A stretch of 64,000 bases of DNA from Otatea glauca (Eukaryota > Streptophyta > Magnoliopsida > Poales > Poaceae). Location: the NCBI GenBank assembly GCA_036346275.1, contig JAYEVK010000102.1, positions 248,001-312,000 of the forward strand, given 5' to 3'. Position numbers and translations under genes: made by a program. The notes under the pieces are model-generated. The model saw only the letters and a list, made by a program, of their open reading frames with translations. It did not search any database and was not told the origin of the DNA. Below, piece by piece: positions 54,598 through 64,000 of this stretch; position 1 is the first letter of the stretch; the number at the start of each line of letters is the position of its first letter.

Positions 54598-57567
54598 GTA
54601 ACATTCCAAAAATTTGGATTTTAGAATGTTTGAATTTCAAAATTCACCATTTGCAATTTCTTTGAATTAATTTCACTTAATTTGAATTTTCAATTTATAA
54701 AAAGATTTAATTTGATTATTCTATTCATCAAACAAAAGATTTTCAGCTTTAGTTGGGTTCATTATGCCTCAAGGAATTTTTCTGTATTTTTGGAGATTTT
54801 TATGAATTTATTTGATATTTATTTGAATTTATTTGCTTTTATTTGAATTTCTGGAATTTTGGTTAATTCGGAAAATGAATTTTTATTCCTGTTTCCTTTT
54901 CGGGCCGAATCATTTTTTCCCGCCCATCTCCTTCGCCTCGCCCGCTCCTCCTCCTCCTCCTCGGCGCCGCTGCCATGCAGCGGTTGGCTCACCCATCTTC
55001 GAAACCCTAGCACCATGGGCGTTGGATCTCGATCTGGCGGTCGAGACTCGCCCACGTGGCCACACGCGTGTGAGCCATCTGATCGATGCCGCGTGGACGG
55101 CAAGCGTTGCGCCACGTCGCCTCCGTCTTCTTCGGCCGGACTCTGCCGCCGTCGTCGAATCCCGCAATCTCCGCCGTGATTTCCTCGCCGGCCACGTCGT
55201 ATCCGCGTCGAAATCATCGGCCTCCGCGCCTATTTAAAGCACCGCACCCGTTCCCCTCTCTCGTTTTCCGAGAATCGCCGCTATGCGCCGCCCCGAGCTC
55301 CACTTTTGCGCCGCCGTGCCCGAGGATCTTCCCCGCCGTCTTTCTTTCTCGCCGGTGAGCCTCCGCCGCTTATTTTGGTCTCTTCGAGTTCCCTGCGTCT
55401 CCCTCTTTCTTTTGCCCCATATCCGAGCGCTGCCTCATCGTTTTGCTCGCCGGCGCCGCTTCTTCTTCGCCTCGCCCCTTGCCGCGCACTGCGCCGCTGC
55501 GCCATTATTCCGCCGATGAGCCGTGGCCGTCGATCTTCCGCGGCGCGCGCGGATCGCGCCACGCCGCAGCCGCCGCGCCCGCGCCCCGGCCGTCCGATCC
55601 GATCGGTCGCTGGATGCGCGACCGCGGCAAGCCCACGTCGGCCGCCACGCCGCCCCTAGCCCGCCGCGTGTCGCCACTCTCACCGGTCGCTCGCCACCCC
55701 TAGATCTCTCGGTGAACCCGGCCCACCGCGGAACTGTGTCGCCGACGCTGGGTCCCACCTGTCATCGGCAAATTCTTTGGATTTATTCTTTCCGAAAAAC
55801 CGAAATTCCAGCCAATCAGATCGCGCCACGTGTCAGCCTCTCTGATTTTTCTGATATGGGAATCTTCCAGGAGCCCGTTCTCCTTCGTTCGAGCTCCGAT
55901 TCCAGTGATTCAAATTTCTAAATTCATCTAAAATCAAGCTCTATCTTCCAGTACCATTATTTTCAATTTTTGAATTTTATTTGAATTTATTCTATTTATT
56001 TGCTCTCGTTTCACGTGTAGACGACGCAGTCGAAGATCAGTCGAATCAACAATCAGAGGTAGAACCAGCAAGAGGCAGCGAAGGCAAGTCTTCCTTGAAC
56101 ATGTTGATCCCAAAGTTTATGAAAATGTTATGTTTTTAAATTATGCATGCTTACTTTATGCAATGTACTTTAAATATAGTTTTAGAGTATATTTAAATTC
56201 CAGTTTGTTATACCCTCATTGGTATTGATCATGTCGAACCTTTGACACCCTAGATGATATATACTAGCTATTTTATTTGGTGATAACCAGTAGATTAGCA
56301 TGGAACGGTAGAATTGCTTAGTCCAGCTTAAGCGTTTCGGTATTGTGCCATTATGGGAATCATTTCAAATATTGTTCAAACTTATTTGTGAAAGTGCGGC
56401 AATTAGTGTTGCTGCTGTGATTTAAATGAAATAAAGTGGAAATGGTTTAGACCGGGGCGGATGGATGTTGGGCGAGTGTAGAAAACACGAGACCTTGGTA
56501 TGTGAATGTTCCGCCTAGTCAATTAAGGACCGGCGTGTGTTACCATGGACCGAGCACTACCGTACAACCACAAGTCTATATGGGTACGACTGGCTAAATA
56601 ATTTGTGCGTCTCATTATTAGCTTCGCCATTGGTGAGGGCCGATGTTGGCAGCGCAAGAGGGCTTCAGATCGGGCCTAGAACCCTAATGTGAAACCTTAG
56701 CGCGAGGTTAATAGTGGGGTTGTGCATTGTAAAGGCCTTGTCATGATCTCTCCGCCGACACACCAAAGGAAGTGTGTTAAGTGCATGGCAACAAGAGTCG
56801 ATCATGTCTTGTGGGTAAAGTGTACACACTCGCAGAGTTAAAACTACTTAAGTAGCCGTGCCCACGGCCAAGGGCAAAGCGAGGTACGCTTGCACATTGT
56901 AGATTTCTTGGTTTTGTTTTAAAGGAAAATGGTTGTTTGGGAATCCGAGAGCAGATGGAACTCTCGGGTTATGGTTTGGCTGATGGAGCCGATGTAGATG
57001 GAACCCGCTTAATTGTTATATCAAATTCAATTACTTTTTGTTCAAATGATGCTTTATGAAATTATTATTGGTCTTTGATTAAACTTTGCTTTATGCTAAA
57101 AGAGCCATATTATGCCTTCAATTGTTTAGCCTTGCATATAGTTATCATGCATTATGTTCCCAAGACTTGCGGAGTACATTTTGTGCTCACCCTTGCAACA
57201 TCCCCAACCTTCCACAGATGAGTGTGCAGAAGCTGAAGCTGACTACGATTTCTACGCTTGTGGTTATGATGAAGGCGATCCGGAATGCTAGGACGCGAAC
57301 CCCAGTCGATTGCCTGTTGGGCAAATGGATGGGCTTACTTACTTTGCTTTTGTTATTTCGTTTCCGCTGTTTCTTATTGACCTCAAGCTATGATGCTTCT
57401 TATTTGTAATAATTGGCCATAAGGCTAATACTCTTTTGCTTAAGTAATATTATTTGATTCGTGATATGGATGTGCTGTCATCACTGTTTCCACTGTGTGT
57501 GCTAGCTTTTCCTGGACTAGCACAGGTTATACACAGAGGGTTCGGATTTGGAGATCCGGTCCCGACA
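54598..57567 (+). mobile_element. Gypsy LTR 2 (shared)
   Basis: 2970 bp, near-identical to LTR 1 apart from many small indels, mostly in CAG/CTG and G/C-run contexts. It serves as right LTR for copy 1 and left LTR for copy 2. TATA box at 55231. Confidence 0.9.
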
Positions 57568-57571
57568 GAGG

Positions 57572-57584
57572 TGGTATCAGAGCC
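57572..57584 (+). other. Primer binding site 2 of the Gypsy array
   Basis: TGGTATCAGAGCC after LTR 2, as after LTR 1. Confidence 0.9.
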
Positions 57585-58114
57585 ATATCGACTGTAGGTC
57601 GCATCCCTAGTTAGTCTGATCTTCTTAGCAAGAACTTCAAAATTATTTTCAAAATCAAACCAATGAATTGCTGTGAATAGATTATCTCATCTCATGTTAT
57701 TCGTAAGTTCTTACTTCTTTCCTTTGCTGAAATATTATTTTAAAATTTTAATTTGATCTTATCTCTTGAAATTTCTCAAAGCCTCAAGTCTTCTGCAAGA
57801 ATCCAGATCAAGGAAGAAGATGATCAAGCCGTCAAAGAGTGTATCCGAAAAGACTCCCATATAGGATAAGTAATAGTGCTCAATAGTGTTGGAGCATGTC
57901 ACCTTTTTAGTGTAGCAACGATAGTCCGAGCGCATTAGAAATTTTTGTTGCTTGTTTGTTGGGTGTGTTGTACACTTGCCCTAGCAAAGGTGTTGCAACC
58001 ACCTTTCTTTGGAGTTTTATAGCTTGTTTGGTCTTGGAATGGCTACCTCTAGTCTTCTCATCTTTTGCTCTTTCCTCTCATCTATTGCTAACCTCGTCCT
58101 CGGCCGCTGCTTTT
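57585..58114 (+). other. Untranslated leader of Gypsy copy 2
   Basis: Near-identical to 49536-50070. No gene. Confidence 0.6.
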
Positions 58115-59335
58115 ATGGAAGGTCAAGGAAGAGGTCGTGGAGCTGGTCGTAGAGGAGGTCGTGTTGGAGGTCGTGGTCGTGGCCAGGCAGAGCCACAAGA
58201 GCAACAGGATGTTCAAGATCAGCAAGTGCCACCGCCGCCGCCACCATTCCAACCCCCAGTTGCAGATATCCAGCAGATGATGGCAATGCAGCTTCAGTTG
58301 TTGCAGGCCCTTGCTCAGAATATAGTAAACAATCCGCAGCCAGCACCAGCCGCAGTACCAGTGATGCCGCCTCAGTCTAAGCTTGGAGAGTTTATGAGAA
58401 CTAGACCGCCTACCTTCACGTGAGCAGGTGAACCCTTGGAGGCGATGACTGGTTAAGAGATGTGGAGAAAAGCTCCAGCTATCGGGCAGATGACCGTGAG
58501 AAGGTTCTCTACGCGAGTCATCGCTAAAAGGAGTAGTCGCTACTTGGTGGGATAATTTCAGGTCGCCCATCGAATGCTCAAACTATAACGGGAGGAATTC
58601 TCCAAGCCTTCCAGACGCTTCATGTGCTCGCGGCATTATTGAAATGAAGAAAAGAGAATTTCGCAAGTTGCATCAGTGGAAACCAGAGTGTTTCGAGTAT
58701 CTTAACCGGTTTACCCAGCTTGTCGAGGTATGCACCGTAAGATGTGGCTACCGAAGTGCCAAGATCCGAGGTTCATGGAGGACTTGACCACGACATCAAG
58801 GTGCAGCTAGTTGCTTTGGATTTTCGAATTTTCAGATATGGTGAACAAGGCACTAGTACAAGAGGATGCTCAACGCCAACAATGGAGTCCCGCAAGAGAA
58901 GGATGGCATTTCGTGCTCAAGATGGAGCGAGTGGTTCGTCTGCCGCCACCTCAAGAAGCCAACAGACACTGCTCAAGGAGCACCCTGCACTCTAATTTCG
59001 ACCGCGCCTAATCGCCAAGGACCCCAAGAGAACAATGCCGGTGGTCAACAAAGAAAAGGGAATTCAAATGCCGCAGGATCCAAGAGTTTTCATTGTCACC
59101 AGATGGGACATTATGCCAAGAATCGCCCTCGTAAGCGCCGCAAGTGACCCTGCCGCTCAACTTGGGATCCAATTCCGCCAGAGCTCCTATGCAAGGACAA
59201 GGTCGTGGAACGCCCCAGACGCCAAGAGCTCCGCAATCTTTTGGAAGAGGACGGTCAACCATGTGACCGCCAAGAAGCTCAGAGGCATCGATGTGGTTTT
59301 GGGTAAGTTCCTTGTTAACTCAATACCGCCCAAAG
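58115..59335 (+). pseudogene. Gypsy gag, copy 2, frameshifted
   Basis: ATG at 58115 gives MEGQGRGRGAGRRGGRV with one GRG unit fewer than copy 1. The gag domain again breaks after RTRPPTFT (58423) and in several later places, mostly different from copy 1. The zinc knuckle reads FHCHQMGHYAKNR, with its first and last Cys lost by base changes (about 59085-59125). Confidence 0.85.
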
Positions 59336-62300
59336 ATTATTTGATTCTCGAGCATCGATTCTTTTATATCAAGAGTTTTGTTGAACAATTTGGTTGGGAA
59401 ACCTTACCCTTAAGAGCCCTATGATAGTTCAATCACCGGAAAAGAATTGAGAACTAGTTCAAGATGCCCAAGTGCAACCATAAAAATCAATGGGGTAGAA
59501 TTCCTAGCTAATCTTATCATCTTGGATTCAAAAGGAATAGATGTCATCCTAGGGATGGATTGGTTAACCCAAGATAAAGGTCAAATAGATTGTGCCAAGA
59601 GAGCCATCACCCTTACCAATTCGTAAGGCATTCGAGTGGAGTATATGCTCGATGAGTCCGCAAGTAAGAAGTGCGCTTTGAACAGCTTTAAAGGAATCAA
59701 CTTTGGGAAGTGTGCTGTGGTGCAAGAATATCCGATGTATTTCAAGATTTGCTGTATGCCGCTCGATCGAGATGTAGAGTTCATCATAGAGCTAGTCCCC
59801 TGCATACCCAATTTCCAAGAGACCCTACCGCATGCCACCAATGAACTCGCCGAGATGAAGAAACAGATTGAGGAATTGCAAGAAAAGGATATGTTCGCCC
59901 AAGTTCGTCACCTTGGGAGCGCCATTTTTTGTAAAGAAGAAGGATAATACTTTGCGCTTGTGCGTGGATTATAGAGCCTCAATGAAGTCACAATCAAGAA
60001 CAAGTATCCGCTGCCCGTGATTGATGACCTATTTGATCGCTTAAAAGGAGCATGTGTTTTCTCCAAGATCGATCTTCGATCCGATACCATCGATTGAAAA
60101 TAAGGTCACAAGATATTCAAGACAGCTTTTGCTACCCGATATGGATTATATGAGTTCACGCTATGTCATTTGGTCCGACCAATGCACCAAAGATATTTTA
60201 TGAACTTGATGAATAAAGTATTTATGGAATACTTGGACAAGTTTGTGGTAGTATTCATAGATGATATTCTTATCTATTCTAAAGATGAAGTAGAACATGA
60301 AGGTCACTTGAGGATGGTGTTAGAAAAGCTCAGAATCATCGCTATATGCTAAGTTCAAGAAGTGTGAGTTTTGGTTGAAAGAAGTTGATTTCTTAGGTCA
60401 TATAATTTCACTGGAGGTGTCTCAAGAGACCTCAAAAGTGAGAGGTGTACTTGATTGAGGCAACCCAAGTCGGTGCTCGATATCGTAAGTTTTCTTGGTT
60501 TAGCGGGATACTACCAAGATTCATAGAAGGATTTTCAAAGATTGCAAGACCGCTACCCAGCTTGTCAAGAAGGAAAAGAAGTTTGAATGGTCTCAAGCTT
60601 GTGAGCAAAGTTTTCAGAATTAAAGAAAAGACCGACCTCACTTCAAATTTTGCTCATTTTACCAAATATTCTAAGAACTTTGAGATTTTCTCATGATGCT
60701 TCAAGACGTGGTCTTGATGTGTCTTGATGCAAGAAGGCAAAGTAGTTGCATACGCCTCACGGCAATTGCGACTACATGAGGAAAACTATCCAACCCATGA
60801 CTTGAAATGGCTGCGATTGTGCATGCACTAAAGTTGTGGAGGCATTATCTCATCGGAATCGCTGTGAGATCTTCACAGATCATAAGAGTTTTAAGTATAT
60901 CTTCACTCAAGCGGACCTCAACCTAAGACAAAGAAGATGGTTGGAGTTAATTAAGGATTATGATGTAGGAATACATTATCATCCCGGCAAGGCTAATGTA
61001 GTTGCCGATGCCTTGCTTCTAAGAGCTATTGCAATAATTTAATGATTCAAGAAGGTCAACTCGCTCTTCACAAGGAGTTTCAAAGCTTGAATTTGGAATT
61101 AGTGGAGGAAGGTTCATTCTGTCGCTTTAGAGATTCAACCAACTTTGGGGATCGATCAAAAGTCGCAAAAGTCGATAAAGAAGTCGCTAAGATCAAAGAT
61201 AGAATAAAGGAAGGTAAAGCCCGTGATTTTCCGAGGATGAAGAAGGAACATTTGGCTTGGAAAAAGTATTTATGTGCCGAATCAAAAGAGATCAAGCAAT
61301 TGATATTAAAGGAGGCGCATGAGTCGCAGACTCAATTCATCCGTAATACTAAGATGTATCAAGATCTTCGTGGTATATATTGGTGGCCAAGGATGAGAAA
61401 GGAAATCGCAGAGTATATAGCTATGTGTGATGTGTGCCAGCTAGTTAAAGCTGAACATCAAAGACCCGCAGGATTGCTACAGCTGTTAAAGGTGCCTGAA
61501 TGGAAGTGGGAAGAAATTGGAATGGATTTCATTACAAGACTTCCGAGAACCAGGTCAGGTTATGATTCAATATGGGTTGTAGTGGATCGATTGACAAAAG
61601 TTGCACATTTCATTCCTGTGAGAACAACTTACCAGGGAGATCAACTTGCAGAGTTGTATATGTCAAGAATCGTGTGTTTGCATGGTGTGCCAAAGAGAAT
61701 TGTATCAGATCGAGGCACTCAATTCACCTCAAGGTTCTCGCAAAAGTTGCAAGAAGCATTGGGTACCAACTCAATTTCAAAGACACTTATCATCCTCGAT
61801 CGATGGACAAACCGAGCGAGTGAACCAAATCCTTGAAGATATGTTAAGGTCTTGTGCATTGTCCAATGCGCAAGTTGGGATCAAAGTTTACCTTATGCGA
61901 GAATTCTCATATAACAATAGTTATCAAGCAAGTTTGCGATGTCGCCATTTGAAGCCTTGTATGGAAGAAAGTGCGTAACACCTCTTTGTTGGAATGAAAC
62001 AGAGATCGCCAAGTCTTTGGTCCCGATATTTTGCAAAAGGTCAAGAACAAGTAAAATGATTCAAGAAAGATTGAGAACAGTGCAGTTTAGGCGTAAGAGC
62101 TACGCCGATAATCATCTGAGAGAGTTAACCTTTGCTCTCGTGACTATGTGTACTTGAAAGTCTCACCGCCGAGGAATGCGCCGATTTCAAGTTCGTGGAA
62201 AGTTAGCACCAAGATTTATTGGACCGCTCCCAATCCTAGCCGTAGTGGTCAAGTGGATTATCGATTGAGCCGCCACCGTAGTTGTCAAATGTGCACAATG

Positions 62301-62546
62301 TGTTCCATGTTTCACAATCAAGAAGTGTCTCAGGTACCGTAAGAACAAATGCGATTGAGAATGTTGAGCTACAGGATGATCTTACCTACCCGTAATATCC
62401 GATCGTAATTTTGGATGAGGCAGAGTACGTAACAAGAAACAGACAATCAAGTTTTGCAAAGTTCGGTGGAGCAACCATTCAAAAGGAAGCAACTCGGGAA
62501 CGTGATGAAGATCTTAGAGAAGAGTACCCCAACCTTTTTCCCTAGT
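59336..62546 (+). pseudogene. Gypsy pol, copy 2, with integrase largely intact
   Basis: The protease again reads FDSRAS. RT is more broken than in copy 1 but keeps FIDDILIYSKDEVEHE (about 60258). RNase H follows at 60836-61040. The integrase frame 61042-61836 is the longest open stretch of the array: IYWWPRMRKEIAEYIAMC, CDVCQ, GMDFITRLP, DRLTKVAHFIP and SDRGTQFTS (second catalytic Asp). It then shifts just before the glutamate motif (TERVNQILEDM). The chromodomain end (62400-62546) is frameshifted where copy 1 is open. The two copies are thus complementary in their damage. Confidence 0.88.
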
Positions 62547-62573
62547 TTGTCCAAATCTCTGGTCTAGATTTCT

Positions 62574-62589
62574 TTTAAGGAGGGAGGTT
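62574..62589 (+). other. Polypurine tract 2 of the Gypsy array
   Basis: tttaaggagggaggtt precedes LTR 3. Confidence 0.85.
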
Positions 62590-64000
62590 TGTAACATTCC
62601 AAAATTTGATTTTAGAATGTTTGAATTTCAAAATTCACCATTTGCAATTTCTTTGAATTAATTTCACTTAATTTGAATTTTCAATTTATAAAAGATTTAA
62701 TTTGATTATTCTATTCATCAAACAAAAGATTTTCAGCTTTAGTTGGGTTCATTATGCCTCAAGGAATTTTTCTGTATTTTTGGAGATTTTTATGAATTTA
62801 TTTGATATTTATTTGAATTTATTTGCTTTTATTTGAATTTCTCGAATTTTGTTAATTCGAAAATGAATTTTTATTCCTGTTTCCTTTCGCCGAATCATTT
62901 TTTCCGCCCGCTTCCGCCCATCTCCTTCGCCCTACCCGCCTCGCTCCTCCTCCTCGCTGCCGCTGCGCTGGCTGGCCCACTCCCATCTTCAAACCCTAGC
63001 ACCATGGGCGTTGATCTCGACCGCGGTCGAGACTCGCCCACGTGGCTACACGCTGCGTGTGAGCTATCCGACGATGCCGCGTGGACGGCAAGCGCTGCGC
63101 CACGCCGCCTCCGTCTTCTTCACGGACTCGCCGCGTCGTCGAATCCGCAATCTCCGCCGGATTTCTCGCCGCCACGCCAGATCCGCTGTCGAAATCATCG
63201 CCTCGCGCCTATTTAAAGCACCGCACCTGTTCCTCTCTCGCTTTTCCGAGAATCGCCGCTATGCGCCGCTCGAGCTCCACTTTTGCGCCGCTGCGTTCGA
63301 GGATCTTCCCCGCCGCCTTTCTTTCTCGCCGTGAGCCTCCGCCGCTTATTTTGGTCTCTTCGAGTTCCCCGCGCTCTCTCTTTCTTTTGCCCCATATCCG
63401 AGCGCTGCCTCATCGCGTTTGCTCGGCGGCGCCGCTTTCTTCTTCGCCTCCGCCTTGTTCGCAGCGCCGCACGCCGCCAGGCCGCTATTCCTCGCCGATG
63501 AGCCGTGGTCGCTCGATCTTCCGCAGGCGCGCCGATCGCGCCACGCCGCAGCCGCCGCGCTTCGCGTCCGGCCGTCCGATCCGATCGGGCCTGATGCGCG
63601 ACCCGTGGCAAGCCCACGCCGCCGCCACGCCACCCCTAGCCCGCCGCGTCGCCACATCACCGGCTCGCCTCGCCACCCTAGATCTCCTGAACCCGGCCCA
63701 CCGTGGAACTGCAGTCGCCGACGCGCTGGGTCCCACGCTGGGCCGGCAAATTCTTTTGGATTTATTCTTTCCGTAAAAACCCAAAATTCCAGCCAATCGA
63801 CGCGCCACGTGTCACCTCTCGATTTTTTCTCGATATGGGAATCTTCCAGAGCCCGCTCTCCTTCGCTCGAGCTCCGATTCCAGTGATTCAAATTTCTAAA
63901 TTCATCTAAAATCAAGCTCTATCTTCCAGTACCATTATTTTCAATTTTTCAATTTTATTTGAATTTATTTTATTTATTTGCTCGTTTCACGTGTAGACGA
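62590..64000 (+). mobile_element. Gypsy LTR 3, truncated by window end
   Basis: Matches the first 1.4 kb of LTRs 1 and 2, with the highest density of small indels of the three, especially in the GC-rich block 62890-63700. TATA box at 63210-63217. Confidence 0.9.

Larger units (their letters stand above)
46505..64000 (+). mobile_element. Tekay-like Gypsy array: LTR-internal-LTR-internal-LTR
   Basis: Three LTRs start with TGTAACATTCC at 46505, 54598 and 62590, separated by 8093 and 7992 bp. Between them are two complete internal regions in the same order. The third LTR is cut by the window end. The first LTR starts directly after Copia D sequence; atcac (46500-46504) is the candidate target duplication, but its partner is outside the window. 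Such arrays arise when LTRs of two copies recombine unequally. The chromodomain and the tRNA-Met primer place it among chromoviruses of the Tekay/Del group. Confidence 0.9.

Overview
This window looks like repeat-dense heterochromatin from a large grass (Poaceae) genome. Nothing in it reads as an intact, expressed single-copy gene. The evidence is nested LTR retrotransposons primed by initiator tRNA-Met (TGGTATCAGAGC), Sirevirus-type Copia elements with several purine tracts, Tekay-like chromodomain Gypsy elements, a Stowaway MITE, an Ac-like hAT remnant, and a run of Helitrons carrying plant gene fragments. The species cannot be named from sequence alone.

Left part (1-25.7 kb): a nest of Copia elements. 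A broken Sirevirus gag (1457-3602) follows an LTR end and primer site. A second Sirevirus (about 3603-12677) has a chimeric left LTR, no gag, a decayed pol (6182-9183) and a right LTR that runs straight into another primer site and gag start. A third Copia element (13034-25313, LTRs of 418 and 417 bp, 5-bp duplication GATTT) is split inside its reverse transcriptase by a 6.2-kb reverse-oriented Gypsy-LTR-like insertion (17556-23718, duplication TTTAC). That insertion itself holds a hAT-type element (20117-21010).

Middle (25.7-42.5 kb): a repeat present twice (26441-28083, and 28302-34939 with 34-bp inverted ends) contains tRNA-like modules. The second copy is interrupted by Helitron H1 (28373-33248), and the first copy preserves the empty site. 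Further Helitron-like units follow: H0 (about 35391-36523, almost entirely a 162-bp tandem array), H2 (about 36524-41704, with exons of an F-box/LRR gene resembling FBL17, one exon duplicated) and H3 (about 41706-42500, a two-level tandem repeat). A long TA microsatellite lies between H1's host repeat and H0.

Right part (42.5-64 kb): a reverse-strand Copia remnant (43497-46504) is cut by a Tekay-like Gypsy element arranged LTR-internal-LTR-internal-LTR (LTR starts at 46505, 54598 and 62590; the last runs off the window). Each internal part encodes gag, protease, RT, RNase H, integrase and a chromodomain. Both copies are riddled with small indels, and these fall preferentially at CAG/CTG trinucleotides. 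That pattern suggests systematic sequencing error at CHG-methylated sites, so the apparent frameshifts should be read with caution.
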